Shown piece by piece: positions 15,104 through 23,697 of a stretch of 47,791 bases of DNA. The notes under the pieces were generated by a model, which was given only the letters and a program-made list of their open reading frames with translations, searched no databases and was not told the origin of the DNA. Position 1 is the first letter of the stretch; each line of letters begins with the position of its first letter. Source of the DNA: UMGS1484 sp045593325 (GTDB taxonomy: Bacteria; Bacillota; Clostridia; Oscillospirales; Acutalibacteraceae); assembly GCA_045593325.1 (NCBI GenBank), contig JAZNWL010000062.1, positions 1 through 47,791 on the forward strand, written 5' to 3'. The translations under genes and the position numbers were made by a program.

Positions 15104-17722
15104 TTATTTTCTGTTTTCACGGGTCTTTTTGCATTTTTCAATGCAAGCGGCAACATATTCTTTGGGATAACTGTTAACAGCCAAGGAGTTTTTCACAACA
15201 GCTTTTTGGTCAACGGTTTCGCCTTCTGCCCAAGCTTTGCCTTCGGGGGTATTCAGGGCTTCCCGCAATTTCTTGGTAAAGAATTTCATTTCTTTAATTT
15301 GCATGGAAGTTACATACCCATCACAAAGATAGTCTTCCCACAGAACCCCGGGGATGCCGCCGTTTTCGTAGGTGGCTTTATACCAGCCGAACAAAGAGAT
15401 CACGGTGCTGATATAAGCGCCGCGGCTGGGGCCGTCACCCAGATTATACCGAATGGAATAATCCTGGCCGTAGTGGGGGTTGATGGCAATATCACGCATA
15501 CGGTCTGCTTGAATCATGTGCATGGGGGTAATCCCCAACTCTACCGAACGACGAGTCAAATCGGCAACTTCTTCGGGGGTGTAAGGCAAGGTACAATAGT
15601 CAGAGTGCAATGCCATCATGCCGGAATCTTTCAGCACTTGGGGCACGGCTGCCACGCGACGTTGAGAATAGTAAACGTGGCGATAGTTCTGCCGTTGGGA
15701 ATCGCCGGGAACAATAGCAGTCCAGTTACCGCCTTCGGTACGAAGACCAATGGATGCAGGGAACAAATCCTGCACTTCTTCCACAGTACGGCTATAGTTC
15801 TTCATGCGGGACATGGTGCGGAAAATGTCCAGATCTTCCAAAGCGCGGCACCATTCGGTGAACACAGCATTGGGCGTGGTGTAAGAAGGCCAACCGTGGT
15901 CAATAAAGGTGCCTTCTTCGGGATTGATTTCGTCAAAGGATTTATAATCACAGCCCCAAACTTTGTTGACTTCTTCAATGGTTCCGTATTTTTCTTTCAC
16001 AAAGTCTTTAAAGCCTTGCAACATCAAACCGGAAAGTTTGCAACGGTTTTGAATGTCAACACGGTGCCAACCACGGGTATCTTCAGCGGTAACAGGTACA
16101 CGGCCATCCCCCATGGTATAGTAATTGTCACCCCAACGTTTGAACTGGTAGGCAGTTTTTACAGCATTGGCTTCTGCCAGCAAAGGATCGTCTACCGTTT
16201 CTACGAGGTTGGGATTATACCGTTCTTTATTACCGGTGATCCAGGCAGCCTTTCTCACATTATTGGGATTTTCATAAGGATACGTAATCCAACCTTCCAG
16301 TTTCATACCCATTTGTTTAATGGCGTCGCACATAAACCAGTGAGCATCGGTATTGTGGTTGAACACTTCGGGACCGTCATTGATGATGGTTTCAAAGGCG
16401 GCAGTGGTGGAGATGATGTTTACCCCGCAATCCTTCATATCCATCAATTCATGAAGAAGTTCCTGATCGGCTTCGGGTCCTAAGGCAAGATGTACCCGCA
16501 TATCGCACATGGATTGGGCAATCATGGCAGGTTCCCGCTTGCCTTCGTCATTAATGATGTAGTTTAAGTGGTCGGTATCCAATTTCACTTTAATGGAATC
16601 GGATTCTACATTTACAGGAACGGTAACGGCATCCAAATTCATACTATTACCGGTTAACAATTTCATGGTAATGCAGTTGGTCCAGGGAGCGGTTTGCACA
16701 AACATCAAGTGTTTGCCGTCCCGTTCGGGATGAATATCAAAGGGATTCAGCCAGCTATCAAAAGAGGTCAAGAATTCTTCATAGGTGTGAAGCCATGTAT
16801 TCCGTTCCACGTGGGTTCTGCGGGTCATGGTAATGGGAGTAATATCCACTTGTTCAAATTCTTCACAAATATCAAATTCCTGATAGTGGGTTTGATAGGT
16901 TCTACCTGCCCAAATGTTTACGGTAAAGTTTTCGGGATTATAGGTTTCGTTACGAACCAAGCAGTTAATTTTAATGCGATAGTGACCGGGTTTAAAGGTT
17001 TCAGAATGGTCAAAAGATACCCAGAATTCACCGCTTTCCCCGGGATAGCAGTCATCGGTTAAACGAACAAACAGGTTGTTTTGTTTGCGGTAATGCACCC
17101 ATTCACCGTTTTCCAATTTTTCAATTTCCGGTTCAAAACAAAAGGTACCACTCCCGTTTACACTAAGGATGGTATTCCCCACGTTTTTGTAACCGAAACG
17201 GAACCAATAGTAGTTGGCCTGCTTAATTACACCGCTTTTAATCAATTCGGTGGGTTCCAGCATGGGATATTTTTTTCCTTGACGGTCGGCAGAAAAATCC
17301 CCTGTGTGCTTGGCACGGTTATCAAAGTTGTTTTTCCCGGTTACGTATCCTAAATATTCGATAGCCACGTTAATGTCACCGGGCAGAATGTTGCTGTAAT
17401 ATTCATCGGTTTTGCGGTTGGCATCTTCCAGGGCGGTTGCCAGAATATGTACCGATTCGAAACAACTGGCTTTGGTAAAGGTATATTCCACAGGCACCAT
17501 ATCGTAAGCGGTGCAATCGGTGGGCAAACGGAAAGAAATGGCATTTCCGTTGTTGGTTTCCAACGTTCCTTCATACCAGTTAGCATTTTCATATTTTGCC
17601 AAAATTTCTTCTACAGAAAATTCACGGGACAAGGGATTATAAATCATTCCACGGTCATCGTGAAGTTCATACGCATCTTGAACGGGTGCTTTAGGGGTAT
17701 CGGTATTTCTCATGGGTTTCAT
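15104..17722 (-). CDS. GH42-like TIM-barrel protein, probable glycoside hydrolase
   Basis: 872 residues, no signal peptide, so cytoplasmic. Residues about 1-400 look beta-rich. About 415-830 resemble a clan GH-A barrel, strongest in FVKEKYGTIEEVNKVWG, which matches the helix after the acid/base loop in GH42 beta-galactosidases. The expected N-E-Y-G acid/base motif is not found; the corresponding loop reads WGDNYYTMGDG. Candidate acids include Glu in LRTEGGNW and in GVLWEDYLCDG. AAGGAGG fits the start at 17722. It is a single-gene unit with its own promoter and terminator. GH42 itself, another GH-A family, or a non-catalytic relative are all possible. Confidence 0.65.
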   Translation of the reverse strand: MKPMRNTDTPKAPVQDAYELHDDRGMIYNPLSREFSVEEILAKYENANWYEGTLETNNGNAISFRLPTDCTAYDMVPVEYTFTKASCFESVHILATALEDANRKTDEYYSNILPGDINVAIEYLGYVTGKNNFDNRAKHTGDFSADRQGKKYPMLEPTELIKSGVIKQANYYWFRFGYKNVGNTILSVNGSGTFCFEPEIEKLENGEWVHYRKQNNLFVRLTDDCYPGESGEFWVSFDHSETFKPGHYRIKINCLVRNETYNPENFTVNIWAGRTYQTHYQEFDICEEFEQVDITPITMTRRTHVERNTWLHTYEEFLTSFDSWLNPFDIHPERDGKHLMFVQTAPWTNCITMKLLTGNSMNLDAVTVPVNVESDSIKVKLDTDHLNYIINDEGKREPAMIAQSMCDMRVHLALGPEADQELLHELMDMKDCGVNIISTTAAFETIINDGPEVFNHNTDAHWFMCDAIKQMGMKLEGWITYPYENPNNVRKAAWITGNKERYNPNLVETVDDPLLAEANAVKTAYQFKRWGDNYYTMGDGRVPVTAEDTRGWHRVDIQNRCKLSGLMLQGFKDFVKEKYGTIEEVNKVWGCDYKSFDEINPEEGTFIDHGWPSYTTPNAVFTEWCRALEDLDIFRTMSRMKNYSRTVEEVQDLFPASIGLRTEGGNWTAIVPGDSQRQNYRHVYYSQRRVAAVPQVLKDSGMMALHSDYCTLPYTPEEVADLTRRSVELGITPMHMIQADRMRDIAINPHYGQDYSIRYNLGDGPSRGAYISTVISLFGWYKATYENGGIPGVLWEDYLCDGYVTSMQIKEMKFFTKKLREALNTPEGKAWAEGETVDQKAVVKNSLAVNSYPKEYVAACIEKCKKTRENRK

Positions 17723-17763
17723 AGTAGTTCCTCCTTAACAAAAAGGTTTTTACCTCTTGTTGC

Positions 17764-17792
17764 AATGTATCATATTTTCCATTAAAAGTCAA
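17764..17792 (-). promoter_or_regulatory. Promoter of the GH42-like gene
   Basis: Minus strand TTGACT (17787-17792), 17-bp spacer, TACATT (17764-17769) with an upstream TGA giving an extended -10. The leader is about 35 bases. Confidence 0.75.
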
Positions 17793-17818
17793 TGAAAATC
17801 GGTGGAATATCACAAAAA

Positions 17819-17845
17819 AACAGAGTATCTTTACGATACTCTGTT
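17819..17845 (-). terminator. Terminator of the hydrogenase operon
   Basis: AACAGAGTATC (17819-17829) / GATACTCTGTT (17835-17845), 5-base loop, followed on the minus strand by a run of T. It lies 12 bases after the last hydrogenase gene. Confidence 0.92.
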
Positions 17846-17857
17846 AAAAATGTAAAA

Positions 17858-19276
17858 TCACAACACCGAAACAGCGTCACTAATGGTTTTTTCCATTGCT
17901 TCTCTGCCGTATTTATCTACCTCGGCTTTGTTTTTTTCACCATGGGTAAGGCATCCTGCACCACCAATGCACCCTCCTGCGCAAGCCATCCCTTCAATAA
18001 AATTGGCATCCAACACGTTTTTCCGTTTTTTCAGAAGAGCAACACGGCATTCATCAATACCGTCACAAATAGCGGCTTTCAAGGGGAAATCGCTAAGTTG
18101 TTCTTTCAACTGTTGCGCAATCGCATCCGAAAGGCCACCCGAACGGGCAAAGATACGACCATAGTAAGAAGCGTTATCTAAAACATCTTCCTGCAAGGCG
18201 GTAATATCCAAATCCTTACTATCAAACAAGGCTTGCAACTCTTCAAAGGTTAACACCGAATCCACGTAAGGTTTTACCCGCTCCAATTGGGCTTCCGCTT
18301 TTTTTGCGGTACAAGGACCAATAAACACCACTTTAGCGGTGGGGTCGGTTTTCTTGATATACCGAGCCAACATTGCCATAGGTGAAAGGTTATGAGAAAT
18401 ATGCTCTGCCAAATCGGGAAATGCAGTTTGCACATACCGAACAAAAGCCGGGCAACAGGAACTGGTTAAAAACCCTTTTTCAATTAACTCCCCTGCTTCC
18501 TTCTGGGTTACCATATCGGCACCCAAAGCAGCTTCTACAACAGTAAAGAAACCAAGTTCCTTCAACCCAGTAATCACCTGCCCCAATTTTGCATAGGTAA
18601 ACTGACTGGAAATGGAAGGTGCCACCAAAGCATACACTTTGTACGCTTGACTGTTTTCACTTTTTTGAATGGCATCAATTACATCTAAAATATACGATTT
18701 ATCGGTAATGGCGCCGAACGGACATTGATAAACGCAAGCGCCACAAGCGGTGCATTTTTCATTATCAATGGCGGCAGCATTATCGGAATTAATGGAAATG
18801 GCTTTGATTTTGCAAGCAATTTGGCAAGGCCGTTTCCGATTGATAATAGCGGCATAAGGGCAAACCTTGGCACACATTCCACATTCCACACATTTGGATT
18901 TATCAATGTGAGCAGCGTGGTTTTCATCAAAGGTTAAGGCGCCTTTTTTACAAACCTCCTCACAGCGGTGAGCAAGGCAACCTCGGCAAGAATCGGTTAC
19001 CACGTACCCTGCATCGGGGCATTCATCACAAGCAATATCAATTACTTGAATTACATTGGGGTTTTCTTTATCGCCACCCATAGCAATTTTGATTCGTTCC
19101 CCCAAAATGGCCCGTTCTTTATATACACAACACCGCATAGTAGGGGTTTTTCCGGGTACGATTTGCTCAGGAATATCCATAAGATTTTCCAACAAAGTAC
19201 CCTGCCAAGCATGGCGGGCTACTTCGCGCAATACTTTGTATTTCAAATGTTGAACTTTTGTATCAAATTTTCTCAT
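17858..19276 (-). CDS. [FeFe] hydrogenase, group B-like
   Basis: 472 residues. Cys-rich N-terminus with several 4Fe-4S sites: CRGC..C..C (97-109), CVECGMCAKVCP (129-140), CQIAC (151-155) and CTACGACVYQCP (175-186). The H-cluster domain shows L1 TSSCCPAF (271-278), L2 GPCTAKK (320-326) and L3 EGMACAGGCIGG (428-439). It lacks NADH-binding parts and is monomeric in layout, as in group B enzymes that probably couple to ferredoxin. Reaction: reversible proton reduction to H2. Maturases HydEFG are not in the window. AAGGAG precedes the ATG. It is the last gene of the operon, next to a sensory hydrogenase and a phosphatase. Confidence 0.92.
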   Translation of the reverse strand: MRKFDTKVQHLKYKVLREVARHAWQGTLLENLMDIPEQIVPGKTPTMRCCVYKERAILGERIKIAMGGDKENPNVIQVIDIACDECPDAGYVVTDSCRGCLAHRCEEVCKKGALTFDENHAAHIDKSKCVECGMCAKVCPYAAIINRKRPCQIACKIKAISINSDNAAAIDNEKCTACGACVYQCPFGAITDKSYILDVIDAIQKSENSQAYKVYALVAPSISSQFTYAKLGQVITGLKELGFFTVVEAALGADMVTQKEAGELIEKGFLTSSCCPAFVRYVQTAFPDLAEHISHNLSPMAMLARYIKKTDPTAKVVFIGPCTAKKAEAQLERVKPYVDSVLTFEELQALFDSKDLDITALQEDVLDNASYYGRIFARSGGLSDAIAQQLKEQLSDFPLKAAICDGIDECRVALLKKRKNVLDANFIEGMACAGGCIGGAGCLTHGEKNKAEVDKYGREAMEKTISDAVSVL

Positions 19277-19286
19277 ACGGTTCTCC

Positions 19287-20459
19287 TTAGAAATAACTCA
19301 CTTTAATGCGTTTTCCCATCTTTTTCAGGCAAGCGGAAAGTTCTTCCACCAAATTCATTTTAATATTAAAATTGATGGGCAAATCGGGGTTTTGGTGTGC
19401 AGGATTCACTGCCCTGCCCACATAAAAATTAATATCGGTGGCTTCTTCAAATAGTAAACGGCTAATTAGCGAGGCACCATCCCGTTTCATGCTCCAATGC
19501 TCATACTTGGTGTTATCTCCCAAATAATCCTTAGCATATTCCAGCACCTTATTTACGGTAATAACGCCTTCGGTAACTAAATCCACCCCTTCAATTTCCG
19601 CAGTAGGTGGCACGTCGCTTCGTTCGTAGTTCAAGCTGGCTTGCACCGGTTTTCCCAAAAACTTTGCAGCAATAGATGACGTTGTACCACCGCACACAAT
19701 GTGCTTTCCTTCTTTGGAAAAGAAAAGAGACATCATACGGTTGGCATCATCCCGATTGGAAGGAGGTCCAAACAACATATTCATGGGCTCCCGCTTGCGA
19801 ATACGCACCACACAGGCAGTGGCATCGTCACCGGGTTCGTACCCATACAGTTTATCACACTCATCCACCAACATGGTAGAGAGAGTTTTGGCAGTATACC
19901 CAGCCGTTGCCATAGTTTCCATAAAATCGGCAATATCTTCCCGTTTCCAACCGAAATTACAAAGATTCCCAATCCCTGCATGGGGGCAACCGTCACTCAT
20001 CGCAATGAAAATATCATTTTCTTGCAACTGAATAACCGATTTAAAAATCTTTTTCCCGCCAATGTTCATTTCGGTTTTGGGATAATCCCAAACCTTTTCA
20101 TCCCGAATTACAATGGCGTGAGGATTATCGTACTGAATGAGTTCAGCGGTTTGATTATTTTTTAAATGGATAATGGTAAAGGTGGAATATGCCACACCAC
20201 GAACCGAACACACAGGCAAGGTTGCGGCAATGGTTGCCACACATTCTTCCAAAGAAAGCCCTTCAGCTAACATAGTGGAAATAATGGTAGAAGTTAAAAT
20301 GGAAAGAATGTTGGCTTTTACACCACTACCCAAACCATCCGACAAAACAATAACGGTTGAATTATCGTCCGGTTCCACAATTTCCACGTGGTCACCACAC
20401 AGGCGCTCCCCGTGATGAAGAATACTTTTATATCCAATATCTGCACACAAATCATTCAT
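19287..20459 (-). CDS. SpoIIE-type PP2C serine phosphatase
   Basis: 390 residues. Residues about 1-225 are a SpoIIE/PP2C phosphatase domain: LSDGLGSGVKA (about 40-50), MSDGCPHAGIG (about 155-165) and GDDATACVV (about 210-218) hold the metal-binding aspartates. The C-terminal 165 residues form a further domain often seen in hydrogenase-linked members. The ATG at 20459 is preferred; a TTG two codons upstream is possible. It overlaps the sensory hydrogenase gene by 8 bp. Known partners of sensory [FeFe] hydrogenases include this phosphatase type, so it probably carries the H2 or redox signal to a phosphoprotein. The target is unknown. Confidence 0.9.
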   Translation of the reverse strand: MNDLCADIGYKSILHHGERLCGDHVEIVEPDDNSTVIVLSDGLGSGVKANILSILTSTIISTMLAEGLSLEECVATIAATLPVCSVRGVAYSTFTIIHLKNNQTAELIQYDNPHAIVIRDEKVWDYPKTEMNIGGKKIFKSVIQLQENDIFIAMSDGCPHAGIGNLCNFGWKREDIADFMETMATAGYTAKTLSTMLVDECDKLYGYEPGDDATACVVRIRKREPMNMLFGPPSNRDDANRMMSLFFSKEGKHIVCGGTTSSIAAKFLGKPVQASLNYERSDVPPTAEIEGVDLVTEGVITVNKVLEYAKDYLGDNTKYEHWSMKRDGASLISRLLFEEATDINFYVGRAVNPAHQNPDLPINFNIKMNLVEELSACLKKMGKRIKVSYF

Positions 20460-22131
20460 TGCCAAAAGACCCCTTCAATTTGGAAAGTGCAATTTTGGTT
20501 TCGGCGGCGGTTTCTCCTAACAAAAATGCAATTTCCTGAACAATTCGCATTTGTTTATCCACAACCTTGTCGGCAACTTCCGCCGTTTGCCGACCAAGGC
20601 GTTCCTTTTCTTCCCGTTCGTATTCTTCAGTAGTTACGTCTCGCATAATGCCAACCAGCAAATGGGTATCGGCGTCATACACAACCGTTTGGTCTACGTA
20701 GCGCTTGTATTCCGCCAAGTACACCCGTTGATTATGAACGTCTTTACCGGTACGCAACACTTCCATAAACACAGTGGGGTCTAACACCCGAACCACTTGG
20801 TCGCCTAAAATATCATCTGCAGACCGTAAATTCATAATATTTTTGGCAACCTCGTTGATTTGTTGCACTTCCAGTTGTTCATTCAAAACAATCAAACCAT
20901 TGGGGGTGTTTTTAACAATGATATCCGAAAAACTTTCGGCCTTATCCTTAAGGAAAGGCAAGCACATAGAAATTTCGGCTTTCCCCTGAATAATGGCAAT
21001 GGCTTTTTCTCGGCAGGTGTTATACCCGCAAGAACCGCAGTTGAGTTCTTGAGAGGGTTTGAATTTTCCCATTTGACGCATTACGTTCATAATTTCCATA
21101 TCAGTGGGCATGGGAGAACGGCGTTCAATAAAGGAAAAGGATTTCTTCATATCCAAAGCACCGGGCTGAGAAACTTCAAAATCTTTCAGCCCTGCATAAT
21201 CCGCCACAGCAATATAATCCTTTACCGAGGAGGCGCGGTGATATTTTTCCATAACAGGACCGCTAATGCAACTGCCAACACAAGCCGACATTTCAATAAA
21301 GCAGTTGTGAATTTTTCCTGCTTCAATGTCTTTTAGAGCCGCCATGCAGGTTTCTACACCATCCAAGGCTAAGTAGGTATACCCGGGGGTGTCCTGTGCC
21401 ATGGTTTTTAAAATACCACCTGTGGTGGGAAAAAAGCGAGCGCGACTGCACAAATCCTTATCCATCTCTGAACTTAATTCAATATTTTCTTCCTTCAACC
21501 ATTCGGTTAATTCCTCGAAGGTTAACACTGCATCCACAATACCTTCGTAATATTCCGCTTCATCCTTCTTGGCAACACAAGGGCCAACAAACACGGTTTT
21601 GGCGTTGGGATAACGGGATTTAATATCCTTACAATGGGCTTGCATAGGAGAAACCACGTCCGCCAAATATTCCAAAGCGGCTGGGAATTGTTTTTGAATT
21701 AAAAGGTTGATGGAATGGCAACAGGAGGATATTACAATATCCCGTTGTTCTTCTTTCAAAATCCGTTCGTATTCGGTTTTAACCATAGTAGCGCCAAGTG
21801 CGGTTTCTTCCACATCGTAAAACCCCAATTGCTTTAAAGCTTTACGCATTCCATTAATGCCAACTCCTTCGTAATTGGCAATAAAAGAAGGGGCCAAGCT
21901 AACAATAACAGGCTCTCCGCCCTGCAACAGCACTTTTGCTTTTTCGGTTTCATCCACAATCTCTTTGGCATTTTGTGGGCAAACCACAAAACATTGCCCA
22001 CACAAAATGCACTCATTCCCAATAATGTGGGCTTGGTTACCCGAAAAACGAATGGCTTTTACAGGGCAATGACGAATGCATTTATAACAGTTTTTACAGT
22101 TGGATTTTTTTAAGGTTAAACAATTGGGCAT
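20452..22131 (-). CDS. Sensory [FeFe] hydrogenase with PAS domain
   Basis: 559 residues: two ferredoxin 4Fe-4S clusters (CKNCYKCIRHCP 12-23, CILCGQCFVVCP 41-52), an H-cluster domain (SSCCHSIN 135-142, GPCVAKKDE 183-191, EMSACVGSCISG 280-291), an extra Fe-S motif (NCGSCGYNTC 364-373) and a PAS domain (about 400-515) before a helical tail. L1 has His in place of the usual CCP proline, and the PAS domain points to sensing instead of bulk turnover. This matches the HydS/HfsB type. It lies between the 2Fe-2S proteins and the phosphatase, consistent with a signalling chain. Confidence 0.92.
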   Translation of the reverse strand: MPNCLTLKKSNCKNCYKCIRHCPVKAIRFSGNQAHIIGNECILCGQCFVVCPQNAKEIVDETEKAKVLLQGGEPVIVSLAPSFIANYEGVGINGMRKALKQLGFYDVEETALGATMVKTEYERILKEEQRDIVISSCCHSINLLIQKQFPAALEYLADVVSPMQAHCKDIKSRYPNAKTVFVGPCVAKKDEAEYYEGIVDAVLTFEELTEWLKEENIELSSEMDKDLCSRARFFPTTGGILKTMAQDTPGYTYLALDGVETCMAALKDIEAGKIHNCFIEMSACVGSCISGPVMEKYHRASSVKDYIAVADYAGLKDFEVSQPGALDMKKSFSFIERRSPMPTDMEIMNVMRQMGKFKPSQELNCGSCGYNTCREKAIAIIQGKAEISMCLPFLKDKAESFSDIIVKNTPNGLIVLNEQLEVQQINEVAKNIMNLRSADDILGDQVVRVLDPTVFMEVLRTGKDVHNQRVYLAEYKRYVDQTVVYDADTHLLVGIMRDVTTEEYEREEKERLGRQTAEVADKVVDKQMRIVQEIAFLLGETAAETKIALSKLKGSFGNE

Positions 22132-22137
22132 TCCCTG

Positions 22138-22392
22138 CTACTTCCCTTCTAATTTACTAAGCACGTGATCATTAAAAAATTCCTTAAAATTCTCTTTGGT
22201 AATACCAACATGAATTTCTTCATCTACTTGAACGGTAACCCCTACACGGTTACATTTGCCAATACAAAAACTACCCGCCAAAACAATTTCATCCTCTAAT
22301 TTACCTTCGGCAACAGCAGCTTGAAACAATTCAATAATATCCGAAGAACCTTTTAAATGGCAGGAACTGCCAACACAAATTTGAATTCTCAT
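22138..22392 (-). CDS. Thioredoxin-like [2Fe-2S] protein, copy B
   Basis: 84 residues, NuoE/HydC-like fold with four cysteine ligands: CVGSSC (6-11) and CIGKC (44-48). Such small proteins pass electrons in NADH- or ferredoxin-linked hydrogenase systems. It is paralogous to the protein encoded just upstream (22395-22637), sharing the VGSSCHLKGS / IGSSCHLKGS start. It begins 2 bases after that gene and ends 6 bases before the sensory hydrogenase. The ribosome binding site is weak (AGGTG). Confidence 0.9.
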   Translation of the reverse strand: MRIQICVGSSCHLKGSSDIIELFQAAVAEGKLEDEIVLAGSFCIGKCNRVGVTVQVDEEIHVGITKENFKEFFNDHVLSKLEGK

Positions 22393-22394
22393 TC

Positions 22395-22637
22395 TTATTG
22401 CACCTGCCCTTTAATCTGTTCTTCAAAAAATTCAATTACGGTTTCCGGAGTTACCGAATGAACAACGTCATCCACCGTTACACAAACACCCAAACGGCAT
22501 TTCCCCATACAAAACGTACCGCCCAATTGCACTTTATCCGACAATTCGTTGGCAACAATCAATTCTTGAAATTTAGCAACAATATGGTGAGAACCTTTTA
22601 AATGGCAAGAACTCCCAATACAAACCGTAACTTTCAT
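22395..22637 (-). CDS. Thioredoxin-like [2Fe-2S] protein, copy A
   Basis: 80 residues, the same family as its downstream neighbour: CIGSSC (6-11) and CMGKC (44-48), both cysteine pairs kept. AAGGAG (22645-22650) gives 7-base spacing to the Met at 22637; the Met at 22643 is too close. First gene of the hydrogenase operon. Two tandem copies suggest either two different redox partners or a heterodimer. Confidence 0.9.
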   Translation of the reverse strand: MKVTVCIGSSCHLKGSHHIVAKFQELIVANELSDKVQLGGTFCMGKCRLGVCVTVDDVVHSVTPETVIEFFEEQIKGQVQ

Positions 22638-22660
22638 ATACATTCTCCTTGCATTATACT

Positions 22661-22678
22661 TCGTTATTATTTTAACAA
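22661..22678 (-). promoter_or_regulatory. Rex-like operator upstream of the hydrogenase operon
   Basis: On the minus strand TTGTTAAAATAATAACGA matches the Rex consensus TTGTTAA-N4-TTAACAA at 12 of 14 fixed positions. It lies 24 bases before the first start codon, with a TATAAT at 22653-22658 beside it. Rex senses the NADH/NAD ratio and commonly represses fermentative and hydrogenase genes in Firmicutes. No rex gene is in the window. Confidence 0.6.
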
Positions 22679-22703
22679 ATCTTGCAGTATTTGGGAATTC
22701 TTA

Positions 22704-22751
22704 AAATAGATAATTGCCCTTATCAAAAATGATAAGGGCAATTATCTATTT
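22704..22751 (-). terminator. Terminator of the LysR gene (22-bp perfect stem)
   Basis: Two 22-base arms (22704-22725, 22730-22751) are exact reverse complements around an AAAA loop; the core is ATTGCCCTTATC / GATAAGGGCAAT. The last six bases of the LysR reading frame, including its stop, are inside the stem. It separates LysR from the hydrogenase operon. The long perfect stem is stronger than needed for termination alone. Confidence 0.85.
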
Positions 22752-23672
22752 CGGCAAATATTTTCGTTTGCTTTGTACTAGCTCGGTAATAAATTCTCTA
22801 TCTAAAGAAGTGAGTTGATATCCGTTTTTATAAATCAATACATCTTTGTATATTTTAGCATTCCCCAAGCATTTCCGTTGCACCAAATTGAAGCGCTTTA
22901 GCAAATCCTCCGGTGCCAAAGAAACCCACATAAAGGTTTCAGGATTTTGTGACAGCAAATCAAACTGGCTGGCCCGTTCAAAAATGAAAATACGGCGATT
23001 GATGGTTTCGGAAAGCTCTTCCTTCATCACCTTAGAAAGAGGAACCGAAGGCACAAAAGGATCGGCGTGAGCCACTTCAATATAGTTGGTTAAATCGGAA
23101 AACGTTAGGGTTTTCTTTTTAGCTAAAGGTGAATTTGCACTCATAATCAAAGAATAGGTAAACTCGGTTACCTGTTCATGGCAAAGACCCTTTTCATCCA
23201 AAAGTTTTGTGAAGTATCCATCATAACTTTTAGCATATCGAATAATTCCCAGTTTATAATCATTCTTTTCAATATTTTCTATAGCACGACGAGAATTGGT
23301 TTCTTCGTAAAACAATTCCGCTGGTTCTTGAGAAAGATATTTAGTAAAGCGAGCAAAAGCCTCGGAAATGTAACAAGCGCGAGGAACCGAAATGGAAAAC
23401 TTTTGTTTTTGAGGAGATCCTTTTTTATAAAAATTTTCCACTTGTTCTATTTGACTTAAAATATCTTTAGCAAAAGCAATAAACTCCTCTCCTTGGGGGG
23501 TGAGTTCCATTCCTTTGGGTGTGCGCTCGAAAACAGTGATTCCTAAATCCGCTTCCAGTTCCTTAATGGAACGACTAATATTGGGAACTGCAATTAGTAA
23601 AATTTCAGAGGCCTTCCCCAAGGAACCTTGCGTGGCAACCGTTACAGCATGCCTCATATGTTGAATATTCAA
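22746..23672 (-). CDS. LysR family transcriptional regulator
   Basis: 308 residues. N-terminal winged HTH (MRHAVTVATQGSLGKASEIL, ISRSIKELEADLGITVFER, about 6-52) and a substrate-binding-like effector domain (about 88-300). The start is TTG at 23672, 8 bases after AAAGGCGG; the next Met lies five codons in, without a site of its own. It lies 25 bases after the RluA gene on the same strand and just upstream of the hydrogenase operon, but a strong terminator sits between, so control of the operon is only a possibility. Confidence 0.9.
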   Translation of the reverse strand: MNIQHMRHAVTVATQGSLGKASEILLIAVPNISRSIKELEADLGITVFERTPKGMELTPQGEEFIAFAKDILSQIEQVENFYKKGSPQKQKFSISVPRACYISEAFARFTKYLSQEPAELFYEETNSRRAIENIEKNDYKLGIIRYAKSYDGYFTKLLDEKGLCHEQVTEFTYSLIMSANSPLAKKKTLTFSDLTNYIEVAHADPFVPSVPLSKVMKEELSETINRRIFIFERASQFDLLSQNPETFMWVSLAPEDLLKRFNLVQRKCLGNAKIYKDVLIYKNGYQLTSLDREFITELVQSKRKYLPK

Positions 23673-23697
23673 AGATATAACCGCCTTTCCGAAAAAA

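Noticed and set aside
15206..16483. 425-codon plus-strand frame antisense to the GH42-like gene
   Set aside because: No ribosome binding site or promoter, composition typical of an antisense shadow, and the minus-strand protein is clearly real.
22653..22658. TATAAT as the -10 of the hydrogenase operon
   Set aside because: It would start the transcript inside the ribosome binding site and lacks a good -35 at 17 bp; not listed as a promoter.
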